Origin: Dyadobacter sp. CY261
GTDB lineage: Bacteria; Bacteroidota; Bacteroidia; Cytophagales; Spirosomataceae
DNA length: 64,000 nt
Assembly: GCF_021440085.1 (NCBI RefSeq)
Contig: NZ_JAKCPW010000005.1
Location: 434,001 to 498,000, forward strand
Direction of reading: 5' to 3'
The position numbers and the translations under genes were made by a program. A model generated the notes under the pieces. The model did not search any database and was not told the DNA's origin. It was given only the letters and a program-made list of their open reading frames with translations. Shown one piece after another: positions 44,759-53,701 of this stretch. The first letter of the stretch is position 1. Each line of letters opens with the position of its first letter.

Positions 44759-44779
44759 GTGGTCACGTAGGGATTCGAA
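44759..44779. repeat. att 21-bp repeat, copy b (left end of the element)
   Basis: Same 21 bases as the tRNA-Arg 3' end; beyond it the sequence is unrelated to tRNA. This is the probable left junction of the element that ends at the functional tRNA. Confidence 0.7.
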
Positions 44780-44830
44780 TCTACGTTATAACTTATTGAT
44801 TTTCAATGCGTAAATGTAGCTCAGAAGGGC

Positions 44831-44850
44831 TGCTCACCGGCTGCTCACCT
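44831..44850. repeat. Paired TGCTCACC repeats near the left end
   Basis: TGCTCACC at 44831-44838 and 44842-44849, again 11 bases apart, about 50 bases inside the left att. Likely arm-type binding sites. Confidence 0.6.
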
Positions 44851-45003
44851 GATTTTGGGATTGGTGCAATCGATGAATTAAATTAAGATATAATTTGCTT
44901 ATCGACAATGATTTGATGAATTTTTGTTTGGAAATCAATTTGGGGTTCGATTGTCACGAACGTCGCAAGCTGGTGTTGGGGCGACACTCTATTAAAATTT
45001 CAG

Positions 45004-46416
45004 CTACAAAATATCGCCGTTCTCATTTACCTTGACAAGATACATGGAGCTTTCCTGCTCATTGGGGCAATCTTTGTAGCTCGTGCCAACGAATAAAATT
45101 GAGTTGTCTTTCAACTGAGAAGCGAAGGTGCCGAATCCACGTTCTGGGAAACACGTTTTGTTACGCCTTCCCAGACGTTTAGTCCATTTCATGACGCCTG
45201 TTTCATCAAAAAGCGTTAGCAGTAAGCCATTCCAATGTGTAAATCCTGACCCCGTAACAAAGTGTCCGGTAGAAGTACTGCTTACCCAATTTGAATGGTC
45301 CGAAGGTATTGGAAATTCATTTGAAAACTTGCCGGTGGCATCGAGCAATGTGAATGCTGGGCCAGGGCCATTGGTAAATATATAGTTTTCAGTCGCTGCC
45401 ATATAGGTGCCGCCAACAGCGCTCATTGGTGCACGAAGTCGGGATTTACGAAGTATGAGCTTGCCTGAGAAATCAGTTTTTAAGACAACCAGAGAGTCAT
45501 AGCAGTTAGCGCAGCCATTCAAACTAGTGCCTGATGCTGCAAACTGGTATCCGTCGGGCAATGGAAGAATATTTCCGGCGCCAAAAAAGCGCTCCTTGTT
45601 GAAAACTTTTCTCCACGAAAGGGTGCCGTCTGCATTTAGTTTGATCATGGAAGTAAAACCTATTTTAATGCCATAACCTTCCAGGTCGCCTTCCTCTTCA
45701 GCAATAATGATAATTCCTCCGTCCGAAGAACTCCGTATATCAATTGATACACCCATGTCCAGCGGGTACGATTTCGTCCATTCAACATTTCCGGTACTAT
45801 CGGTTTTCATAATACATAGTGGCCCCCGATAATCATATTCATCCCAACTTCCAGCCATTAAAAGCCCTCCATCTGGCGCGACGTCGATTTTGCGATAGAC
45901 GGTACTATGACTATCTGACCAGTATTTTGTCCATCTTAGTCTCAGGTTTTTATCGAATTTGGATAGATACAGCTTCGCGTCCGTTTTATCGTTTGTGTTG
46001 CCCATCACGTAAATCGAACCATCTCTTGCCTCTGCAAAATCTGTTGGCTTGGTAATCGAAAGCAGATCAACATAACGCTCTTTGATCCGTACCACGATCT
46101 TTTTGTTAAGTACGACCGGTGTTGTTCCTGGCCTGGATACAGCCAGTTTGACTTCGTATTCGCCTGGTTCGGTGTAGGCATGTGTTGTATGCCGGCCGCT
46201 GTTCGTGTTACCGTCTCCAAAATTCCATTCGTAGGCTACACCAACCGAGTCAGAGCAGTTTGTAAAAGTGATCAGTGAGTCGATTGCAAAGTCCTCAACC
46301 GGTGAAAGAGTAAAACAAACCGATATTTTTTCTTCGGCGGGTACCGGGACTTGCTTGTCTTTTTTACAGGATGAAATGACCATTGCAAGAAGCAGAACAA
46401 CCTTAATATAACGCAT
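45004..46416 (-). CDS. PKD-domain lipoprotein with propeller-like repeats
   Basis: From ATG 46416 the 470-residue product has a lipoprotein signal ending at Cys17 (LAMVISSCKKDKQ), a PKD domain (about 33-110, YEWNFGDGNTNSGRHTTHAY), and a long region of repeating beta units (DGSIYVMGNT, DGGLLMAGSW, DGGIIIIAEE, LKDNSILFVGT), like a beta-propeller. It is probably a cell-surface binding protein. Its presence on the integrative element suggests it is cargo. The frame's first in-frame codon at 46467 lies before the signal peptide and is not used. Confidence 0.75.
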   Translation of the reverse strand: MRYIKVVLLLAMVISSCKKDKQVPVPAEEKISVCFTLSPVEDFAIDSLITFTNCSDSVGVAYEWNFGDGNTNSGRHTTHAYTEPGEYEVKLAVSRPGTTPVVLNKKIVVRIKERYVDLLSITKPTDFAEARDGSIYVMGNTNDKTDAKLYLSKFDKNLRLRWTKYWSDSHSTVYRKIDVAPDGGLLMAGSWDEYDYRGPLCIMKTDSTGNVEWTKSYPLDMGVSIDIRSSSDGGIIIIAEEEGDLEGYGIKIGFTSMIKLNADGTLSWRKVFNKERFFGAGNILPLPDGYQFAASGTSLNGCANCYDSLVVLKTDFSGKLILRKSRLRAPMSAVGGTYMAATENYIFTNGPGPAFTLLDATGKFSNEFPIPSDHSNWVSSTSTGHFVTGSGFTHWNGLLLTLFDETGVMKWTKRLGRRNKTCFPERGFGTFASQLKDNSILFVGTSYKDCPNEQESSMYLVKVNENGDIL

Positions 46417-46490
46417 ATAGAGATGAGGTGTTTTAAGTAAATCAAAATTACGGAAACTAGTAGTCACCGCAAAACACGTTTTCTTTCAGA

Positions 46491-46569
46491 AAGCTCGCGC
46501 GAACGTCCGGTTTCATGCTTACTATTATATGGTAGTAGTCCGCACCCACGCGGACGTCGGCCCGAGCTT
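46491..46569. repeat. Long nested inverted repeat
   Basis: Arms of 19 bases (46491-46509 and 46551-46569) match at 14 positions (7 bp, a 5-base mismatch, then 7 bp). The 41-base loop carries smaller hairpins: TACTA with TAGTA, and GTCCGC with GCGGAC. It lies just upstream of the PKD lipoprotein gene. REP-like element, terminator or replication/transfer site are all possible. Confidence 0.55.
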
Positions 46570-46953
46570 AGTTGAATTAGGCGCGAAATTCAAATGGGAA
46601 AATTCATCTTCGTTCTAAATAACTTTTTGAAAGGTTTGGTCACTTTCAACTCTTTTCGACCAAACTCGACTTTCTCCAAACAGCCTATCGACAACCATCA
46701 AACCTTTCAATCCTAAGGCAAATTTACCTAGGATAGGTAAATCTCATCTCTATAAACTAGTTTCACAAATCGACTCGACCGCCAAGTTTCCAAGACCTTC
46801 AACCGATTCGAGCCGCCTGCTTTGCCCGTCTGGCCAGATGTACGATTGTAATACAATCGCCGGTTGCTGCGCACCCGATCTGGCCTTCCCCTCCAAAGTC
46901 GGTCCAGGTTTGTGAAGGAGTTTTTAATATTTGAAAGTGTAAATAGGATCGTG
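46570..46953. other. Gene-free stretch with three perfect inverted repeats
   Basis: TTGAAAGGTTTG at 46627-46638 pairs with 46699-46710; GTTTGGTC at 46634-46641 pairs with 46658-46665, an alternative fold that shares bases with the first; ATTTACCTA at 46722-46730 pairs with 46734-46742 over three bases. No protein gene is supported. Next to a mobC-like remnant, this is where an oriT might lie. Confidence 0.5.
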
Positions 46954-47109
46954 ATGAAAGAAGAAAAATCGAACACGACAAAGCTTGTAATCTTCCGGTT
47001 AACGCCCAATGAGTACGCCAATCTGAAAGCCAAACGCGGCCACACCACATGCCAGAAACTTACATTGATTACCGCACGAATTCTTTTTCCATGGAAGTGC
47101 GTTAGGTAA
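46954..47109 (+). pseudogene. MobC-like mobilisation protein remnant
   Basis: A 51-codon frame starts MKEEKSNTTKLVIFRLTPNEY, like the ribbon-helix-helix start of MobC relaxosome proteins (a basic strand followed by TPxEY). Family members are 100 or more residues long; after about 35 residues similarity fades, probably through a frameshift. The family call rests on a short stretch. Confidence 0.4.
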
Positions 47110-47370
47110 GCAGTATAGTGCGAAGGTGATTGCCGAGCGATGCATCTAGGATTATTTTGCTCTTCATCAGCAAAAGTCTTAAAGATGGAGAATATAAGTC
47201 GCATCAGTTGAATAATGTAAGAAGCAGAAGAGCTGGCCGTTAGGACTTTGAGGTTCGTTGATCATCCTATCTAGAAATTTCTTATTAGCTGCGACTGCTT
47301 CATAACCTTTGTTGAACCTAAGAGATTTATCTTTGAACCATCTTCCTTCGTCCTTAACTACAACTCCGGC
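47110..47370. other. 261-base gap before AbiH
   Basis: No gene, RNA or hairpin of note. It presumably contains the AbiH promoter, but no clear -7 element was found. Confidence 0.4.
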
Positions 47371-48567
47371 ATGAATAGAATCGTGATTTTAGGTAACGGC
47401 TTTGATATAGCACATGGACTTTTGACTGGTTATCGCGACTTCATTAAATATCTTCGTAATGAATTTGTTGACTTTGTAAATGCTTGTAGCCATGAACAAA
47501 TTTCCAAATTGCATCCACTTTTTTATTTCACATCTGCGGAAGCTATACTTATTAATGGCACCGAGCCTCAATTTTTTGCTTTTAAACATAATGAAGAAGT
47601 AATAAAATCTTGGGAAGAACTATGTGCGCGAGTTTCTATTAGATACAATGGCAACGATGTGTGCAATGCACAGGTGTCTTTTAGAAATCTACTGCTTGGC
47701 TATGTTTTTACAAGTTCAAGCAGTACCACATGGGGAGGATTTGAAAATGACTATAAAGATGTCCTCACAAGAATTATGCAAGGCAAACCTAATAGCGCAA
47801 ACGGAATCATCCCAAAAAATTATACTGCCAAAAACTTAAATGATGACCTCAAGCAGATAGTTGAACTCTTATACAGATATTTGAAGGACCAGATAACTAT
47901 CCCTAAAACATTAGATAAAAAAATTCTATCAAAGTTGCTAAGCAAACCAATAAGAAAATCGAGGATGGATAGCAAGCATGTTCCTAGATATGGAGAAATT
48001 TCAATTATCAATCACCACGAAGAGCCTGACAATTTGGAAAACGTATTATTCCTCAGTTTCAACTATACTGCGACAATACAAAACTATCTATTCAAATCGG
48101 AAAATTTTAATGCGATAGACAATTGCAACTTAGATTATAATAGTAGTAATAGGATTACGACCTCATTGAGGTACATACATGGCGACCTAGATGATGGCAG
48201 CTCTGACTCGCTAATATTTGGTTACGGTGATGAACTCGACGAGAGTCAGGCGATTCTTGAAAGGTCAGGTGATGAATTCTTAAAACACATCAAATCAGTT
48301 CTGTATACTCGTAGCCCATACTACAGAGAAGTCATTGATTTCGCGGATGCAGGTCACTTTGATATTGTTATTTACGGTCACTCTTGTTCCAATACAGATC
48401 GAACACTTTTGAATGCGCTATTTGAACATGAAAACTGTATTTCAATCCAGCCTTATTTATACGACCTGAGCGACACGTCAATTTATATGAACATCTACCG
48501 TTGCTTCAAGGATAAACAGCTCATGCGCAGGAGAGTAGTCGATCAAACTAGCACTATTCGTGGATAG
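47371..48567 (+). CDS. AbiH-family phage abortive infection protein
   Basis: The 398-residue protein starts MNRIVILGNGFDIAHGL, the nucleotide-binding-like GNGFD motif that opens AbiH proteins. It later shows LENVLFLSFNYTATI, SLRYIHGDLDDG and DIVIYGHSCSNTDRTLL, which recur in the family. AbiH was found as a single-gene abortive infection system in lactococci; its mechanism is not known. The gene is more AT-rich than the flanking chromosomal genes, in line with acquisition. It is the clear defence cargo of the integrative element. Confidence 0.85.
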   Translation: MNRIVILGNGFDIAHGLLTGYRDFIKYLRNEFVDFVNACSHEQISKLHPLFYFTSAEAILINGTEPQFFAFKHNEEVIKSWEELCARVSIRYNGNDVCNAQVSFRNLLLGYVFTSSSSTTWGGFENDYKDVLTRIMQGKPNSANGIIPKNYTAKNLNDDLKQIVELLYRYLKDQITIPKTLDKKILSKLLSKPIRKSRMDSKHVPRYGEISIINHHEEPDNLENVLFLSFNYTATIQNYLFKSENFNAIDNCNLDYNSSNRITTSLRYIHGDLDDGSSDSLIFGYGDELDESQAILERSGDEFLKHIKSVLYTRSPYYREVIDFADAGHFDIVIYGHSCSNTDRTLLNALFEHENCISIQPYLYDLSDTSIYMNIYRCFKDKQLMRRRVVDQTSTIRG

Positions 48568-48628
48568 GTATTACATCCATATCTCATATCATAATTCGAC
48601 CTATTTGCAAATCAGCGCAACGAAAAAT

Positions 48629-48760
48629 ACAAAGCAAAAAGTGACGACCGCAAATCCATCGGCTATTTACCGCGGCTAGGCGCCCCCGGCTCTCGCCGCT
48701 CCTTAAACCGCCTCATGGATTTGCAGCCAAGGGGATAAACCCCGTCACTTTTTACTTTGT
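48629..48760 (-). ncRNA. Candidate structured RNA or DNA element with nested and branched stems
   Basis: An 18-base arm at 48629-48646 pairs with 48743-48760 (17 of 18). Inside, GCAAATCCAT (48650-48659) pairs perfectly with 48715-48724, and GCGGC (48672-48676) with 48695-48699. Read on the minus strand there is also a GGGG-TTTAT-CCCC side hairpin and a CGGC-GAGA-GCCG stem capped by a GNRA-type tetraloop. It sits between the ends of abiH and the integrase gene. A plain terminator would not need this complexity; an RNA, transfer origin or recombination fold are possible. Confidence 0.5.
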
Positions 48761-48793
48761 GTGACTTACTTATGCCCTGACTTCCAAGAAAAA

Positions 48794-50011
48794 TCATTTG
48801 GACAATTTCTCCCTCAGTGATCTCATATCCTCGCTTATCTTCCGATCCACGATTTTAGCGTAAATCTGCGTCGTCCGAATATTGGAATGCCCTAGCATTT
48901 TGGACACGCTCTCCATTGGAACACCATTTGAGAGCGTAACCGTAGTCGCAAATGTGTGCCGTGCAATGTGGAATGAAATATTCCGGTCGATGCCGCAAAC
49001 CGCAGCTATCTCTTTTAGATAAGCATTCATTTTCTGATTGCTCGATACAGGCAGTAGCTTGCCACTAATTTCACATTGCGGCTCATGCTCGTATTTAGCG
49101 ATAATCTGTAAAGGCACTGGCAGGAGTAATACCCTGGATTGAGAATCTGTTTTCTGCCGGTTGATGATCAGCCACTGCTCGCCATCCTGCCCGATCGTAA
49201 TTTCCGAACGGGTGGGTTTTTGCACATCCACATAGGATAGCCCGGTGTAGCAGCTGAAAAGGAAAATATCCCGCACTTGTGACAACCGGGAAGATGGGAA
49301 TTTCTTATTAGCTATCACTTTAAGTTCCTTTTCTGTAAGTGCTGCACGGTTCGTTTCTTTCTTGTGCACCTTGTATCCAAAGAATGGATCTCTGGGCAAT
49401 AATCCCGTTTTAATCAGACCTAGAACAATTTTCTTGCAGTAGCCTAAATAGCGCATGGTGGTGTTATGCCCGCATTTCTTTTGGGTCTTAAGCCAGAATT
49501 CAAAGTCTGTGATGAATTCGTAACTCAGTTTTTCAATCTCAATGTCCCCTAACTTGAATTTCCATTTGATATATTCCTTGGTGTGCTGGTACGAAGTATT
49601 GTACCGCAAGATGGTGCCATGTGCATAGTCGGTGCCTTTCAATTCGACAAGCCGCGCATTATGTTTGGCGAACTGTTCTAGGAACATGATCTTCTTTTCC
49701 GCAACACCAGTGACCGATGCTTTCAAGGCCTCAATGGTAATCTCATTACCTGTGGACATTAATTGCCGGTGCGCTTCATAAACTTTTGCCTGGAAGGTAT
49801 CAAGGTAGGCATTAAGCAACCGGGTGTCTTCCCGCGTCCCGTTTTTCCTGCCCGCAGCCGCATTCCACTTTTCCGGCTCGCACTCCCGCTTTGTAGCCAG
49901 CTCAAACCTTTCACTTCCAATCGAAACCCGAATGTAAATCGGTAGCGGGCCGGATACATAGTTGCTTCTCTTCTTAAGATAAAAAAGCATCGAGAACCTG
50001 TTTGTCAACAT
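48794..50011 (-). CDS. Tyrosine recombinase/integrase (Bacteroidota integrative-element type)
   Basis: The 405-residue enzyme has an N-terminal Arm-DNA binding domain (RSNYVSGPLPIYIRV), a SAM-like core-binding domain (about 100-205), and a catalytic domain (about 215-400). Catalytic residues are seen as HIARHTFAT (H-x-x-R), LGHSNIRTTQIYAKI (His and nucleophile Tyr). The first Arg position reads SCYTGLSYVDV, without Arg, as in the CTnDOT-like group. Its gene starts about 250 bases from the att site at 50265. It should insert and excise the element at tRNA-Arg. Confidence 0.9.
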   Translation of the reverse strand: MLTNRFSMLFYLKKRSNYVSGPLPIYIRVSIGSERFELATKRECEPEKWNAAAGRKNGTREDTRLLNAYLDTFQAKVYEAHRQLMSTGNEITIEALKASVTGVAEKKIMFLEQFAKHNARLVELKGTDYAHGTILRYNTSYQHTKEYIKWKFKLGDIEIEKLSYEFITDFEFWLKTQKKCGHNTTMRYLGYCKKIVLGLIKTGLLPRDPFFGYKVHKKETNRAALTEKELKVIANKKFPSSRLSQVRDIFLFSCYTGLSYVDVQKPTRSEITIGQDGEQWLIINRQKTDSQSRVLLLPVPLQIIAKYEHEPQCEISGKLLPVSSNQKMNAYLKEIAAVCGIDRNISFHIARHTFATTVTLSNGVPMESVSKMLGHSNIRTTQIYAKIVDRKISEDMRSLREKLSK

Positions 50012-50113
50012 AGCAATCTGTTTTAATGGTTGATAAAACTACGACTGCAACCACCCAAAAATCAAGATGTTTATGCCGTAAACAGGTATGAGACAGCCAT
50101 TTACAGCGATTCT

Positions 50114-50166
50114 GGTGAGCACCTTTTTTGGCCCCTTTTGCCTGCTCACCAAATGCTCACCAAAAC
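50114..50166. repeat. Arm-type repeat cluster near the right end
   Basis: TGCTCACC at 50143-50150 and 50154-50161, 11 bases apart, and one inverted copy GGTGAGCA at 50114-50121. They lie between the integrase start and the right att, as expected for integrase or excisionase arm sites. Confidence 0.6.
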
Positions 50167-50263
50167 ACTGCGAAAACCTGTATTTTTTGGCGTTTTTTGA
50201 CAAACAAAAAGGCCCGTAAATCATTGATTTACAGGCCTTTTGATGCTTTTTAGTATTGAACTA

Positions 50264-50339
50264 AGTGGTCACGTAGGGATTCGAACCGCCCGGCGGCCCG
50301 GCCCAAACCTCCTGATCCGTACCGCGGTGGCGGACCACT
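50264..50339 (-). pseudogene. Damaged tRNA-Arg copy with GC-rich insertion
   Basis: On the minus strand the tRNA-Arg sequence from the anticodon (TACGGATCAGG) to the 3' end is kept, but a GC-rich segment of about 14 bases interrupts it before the T-arm, and the 5' half is replaced. The ends form AGTGGTC/GACCACT, a perfect 7-bp pair. It cannot fold as a normal tRNA. The same damaged copy lies at 44631-44706. Confidence 0.65.
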
Positions 50340-50354
50340 CAGATGAAATCTAAT

Positions 50355-50382
50355 AAAAAAGCGCCAATCTTGTGAAAGGCGC
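50355..50382 (-). terminator. Terminator of tRNA-Arg
   Basis: On the minus strand GCGCC pairs with GGCGC over a 12-base loop and runs into TTTTTTATT, 10 bases after the tRNA 3' end. Confidence 0.75.
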
Positions 50383-50391
50383 CTTAATTCG

Positions 50392-50465
50392 TGGTCACGT
50401 AGGGATTCGAACCCCAAACCTCCTGATCCGTAGTCAGGTGCTCTATCCAATTGAGCTACGCAACC
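50392..50465 (-). tRNA. tRNA-Arg (anticodon ACG)
   Basis: A full 74-base cloverleaf is present: acceptor GGTTGCG with CGTGACC and discriminator A, D-arm GCTC..GAGC, anticodon stem CCTGA/TCAGG with loop CTACGGA giving anticodon ACG, and T-arm TGGGG-TTCGAAT-CCCTA. ACG, read as ICG, decodes CGU, CGC and CGA. The gene is the insertion target of the element to its left; its 3' end is rebuilt by the att repeat. CCA is not fully encoded. Confidence 0.93.
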
Positions 50466-50554
50466 GTTTCCGAATTGGACTGCAAATGTAGGCGATGAAT
50501 TCCGCAGTCGCAAATGTCCGTAGATAAATTTAAGAAAATTTTTCGCAAAATCTG

Positions 50555-51334
50555 CTAATTACCCTGAAAATCAGGCTTTCTCTTTTCTAAAAATGCAGCA
50601 ATCCCTTCCGCTGCGTCCTTGGTCCCGAACAGCGTTTCCTGACTTTCCCGCTCTCTTTCCAGCATTTGCGGGAGGTTGGAATGCATCGATTGGTTGAATG
50701 CATGCTTCATCGCCCCGACGGCCTGGGTTGGAGCATGGCGGTAGTGGGTAATGAGCCTTTCGGTCTCTTTGTCGAGGTGCTCCGGTGTTACTGCTTTTGC
50801 GATAAGGCCTATTTCCTGCGCTTCGACTGGGTATATACGTCTGCCGGTGGAGGCGAGCTCGAAGCTTCGGGCGATACCGATGAGGCGGGGCAGCATGAAT
50901 GTGGCCCCGGCGTCGGGCATGAGGCCTATTTGCACGAAGAGGAGGCTCATGTAGGCGTCTTCGGAAGCGATGACGACATCGCAGGCTAACGCGAGTGAGC
51001 AACCGGCCCCTACAGCGAGGCCATTCATGCGGCATACTACGGGTTTCGGGATGTCCCGGATGGCGTTGATCATGGGTTCGTAATAGTCCCGCAGGATTTC
51101 ACCGGCACTTTTGCCGGATGCAGCGGCCTCTTTCAAGTCGGCGCCGGAACAGAATGCTTTGTCGCCCGTAGCAGTGAGTAGCACCGCGCGGACTGAATTG
51201 TCGTCGCCAGCGGTTTGGACGGCCATCGTGATCTCAGCGATGAGCGCAGGGCTCAGCGCGTGGTACACATCAGGACGGTTTAGGGTGATCCTTGCGACAC
51301 CGTCGCTTTTTTCGAATATGAGGTGTTGATACAT
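50555..51334 (-). CDS. Enoyl-CoA hydratase/isomerase (PaaG-like)
   Basis: The 259-residue protein has the crotonase fold: oxyanion hole residues in CSGADLKEAA (about 62-71) and NGLAVGAGCSLALACD (about 104-119). Overall wording is nearest to PaaG-type isomerase/hydratases, but the catalytic Glu positions are not the standard pair, so fatty-acid hydratase is less likely. No other paa or fad genes lie nearby. It is followed by a 18-base gap from the PAP2-like gene upstream on the same strand, so the two may be co-transcribed. Confidence 0.82.
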   Translation of the reverse strand: MYQHLIFEKSDGVARITLNRPDVYHALSPALIAEITMAVQTAGDDNSVRAVLLTATGDKAFCSGADLKEAAASGKSAGEILRDYYEPMINAIRDIPKPVVCRMNGLAVGAGCSLALACDVVIASEDAYMSLLFVQIGLMPDAGATFMLPRLIGIARSFELASTGRRIYPVEAQEIGLIAKAVTPEHLDKETERLITHYRHAPTQAVGAMKHAFNQSMHSNLPQMLERERESQETLFGTKDAAEGIAAFLEKRKPDFQGN

Positions 51335-51352
51335 GTTGCGAAGTGTTTTGTA

Positions 51353-51991
51353 TCAAAAGAAAAAATAAACCGTGCCGCTACTGACGAGCAGCCCACAAAA
51401 AATACCGGCGATGATCTGCCCGGGCGTATGGGCGTTCAATTGCAGTCGTGCGCTCATGATCCAGCCGCTGATGAGTATGGTTAGCAGCAATGGTGTCAGC
51501 AGTGCCAATTCATCAAAACGGACCATCAGTCCGGACAACATGCCGATCGCCCCGCCGATACCGGTAGCATGGGCGCTGATCTTCCAGAAATTGCTGATCA
51601 TCGTAACCAGTATCAGTGAAAGGGTTACGCTGGCCAGAATCACCGAAATCTGCGGCGCCAGCTCACTGATTGGTTCCAGTTTCCAGCCAAACACATAGGT
51701 AGCGAGCGCATAAATCACAATACAGGAGAAATATGGCAAACGGCGCTCAGCGGCATCTTCCACATATAGCGACGTAATCACACCTGTCTTTTTAAAATAA
51801 AACATCATGATCGCGGGTGCTATGAAGGTGTTAAGCCAAAGCAACAACAGCAAGCTACCCAGCGCAGGCAGTTCGAATGCGCTTACGCCCACAAGGTCGG
51901 GCGCGAGGAGAAAGAGTAGTGCAAACAGGTACGTCGTGAGTATCAGCGGGTGGAAGACCACCGATAATAGGATAGCAATTCGGTTATTCAA
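51353..51991 (-). CDS. PAP2-like integral membrane phosphatase family protein
   Basis: The 212-residue protein has about six membrane helices and reduced forms of the PAP2 motifs: KISAHATGIGG and SARLQLNAHTPGQIIAGI, the latter keeping the Arg and His of the third motif. It may hydrolyse lipid phosphates such as undecaprenyl pyrophosphate, though the first motif (KxxxxxxRP) is weak. It is divergent from asnS. Confidence 0.72.
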   Translation of the reverse strand: MNNRIAILLSVVFHPLILTTYLFALLFLLAPDLVGVSAFELPALGSLLLLLWLNTFIAPAIMMFYFKKTGVITSLYVEDAAERRLPYFSCIVIYALATYVFGWKLEPISELAPQISVILASVTLSLILVTMISNFWKISAHATGIGGAIGMLSGLMVRFDELALLTPLLLTILISGWIMSARLQLNAHTPGQIIAGIFCGLLVSSGTVYFFF

Positions 51992-52113
51992 AACAGCAGG
52001 TTTTTAATCAGGATGATGAGGACAAAATTAAGCTGAAAACCAGACTGTACAATCATTGCGCTTCACAGAAAAGTAAGTTGCCTGTCTACAATAGGTTTTC
52101 GTGACCGAATTTG

Positions 52114-52121
52114 TAATTTTG
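52114..52121 (+). promoter_or_regulatory. -7 element of asnS
   Basis: TAATTTTG matches TAnnTTTG, 62 bases before the asnS ATG. No good -33 TTG is seen at the expected distance. Confidence 0.5.
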
Positions 52122-52183
52122 CGCCTCATTCGTAAAAAACCGGGCATTTATCCGGCATTCATTTAAAGATTGAATTGATCAAA

Positions 52184-53620
<1,437 letters not shown>

Positions 53621-53701
53621 TTCTACAAGCTGTTACCTTTTTCATGGCTTTACGTAAAGAGTAAAGCAGATAGTGTAAGTTTTACTTCAAACAACACGCA
53701 C

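Larger units (their letters stand above)
44577..44779. repeat. 203-bp direct repeat, copy 1, with terminator, damaged tRNA-Arg and att site
   Basis: This block and 50209-50411 have the same length (203) and differ at about four positions and two single-base indels. It contains a bidirectional terminator-like hairpin (44577-44608), a damaged tRNA-Arg 3' half with a GC-rich insertion (44631-44706) and a terminator-like hairpin (44729-44750). It ends in the att core (44759-44779). Confidence 0.85.
44759..50411. mobile_element. Integrative element inserted at tRNA-Arg(ACG)
   Basis: About 5.6 kb between 21-bp direct repeats, the right one being the 3' end of an intact tRNA-Arg. Contents: PKD lipoprotein, a cluster of inverted repeats, a mobC-like remnant, AbiH, a folded 132-nt structure, and an intact tyrosine integrase facing away from the tRNA. 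The integrase near a tRNA end, direct repeats, and AT-rich cargo are standard for integrative elements. No relaxase is present, so transfer would need help. The truncated integrase to the left marks a second, decayed copy in tandem. Confidence 0.75.
50209..50411. repeat. 203-bp direct repeat, copy 2
   Basis: Matches 44577-44779 closely (about four substitutions and two one-base indels). Contains the hairpin at 50209-50240, the damaged tRNA copy at 50264-50339, the tRNA terminator at 50355-50383, and ends within the 3' part of the working tRNA-Arg. Confidence 0.85.

Noticed and set aside
46728..47204. A 158-codon minus-strand frame
   Set aside because: Composition is Arg/Ser-rich without any domain, has no signal or neighbour support, overlaps inverted repeats and the mobC-like remnant, and looks like a chance frame.
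50280..50339. Resemblance of CCGCGGTGGCGG to a cloning-vector polylinker, suggesting contamination
   Set aside because: The match is about 12 bases, occurs in both 203-bp repeats, and is embedded in tRNA-derived chromosomal sequence in both, so coincidence is more likely.
50250..50513. An 87-codon minus-strand frame across the tRNA region
   Set aside because: It only translates tRNA-Arg and its damaged copy (FESLRDH is the T-arm and acceptor read as protein). No protein gene is supported.
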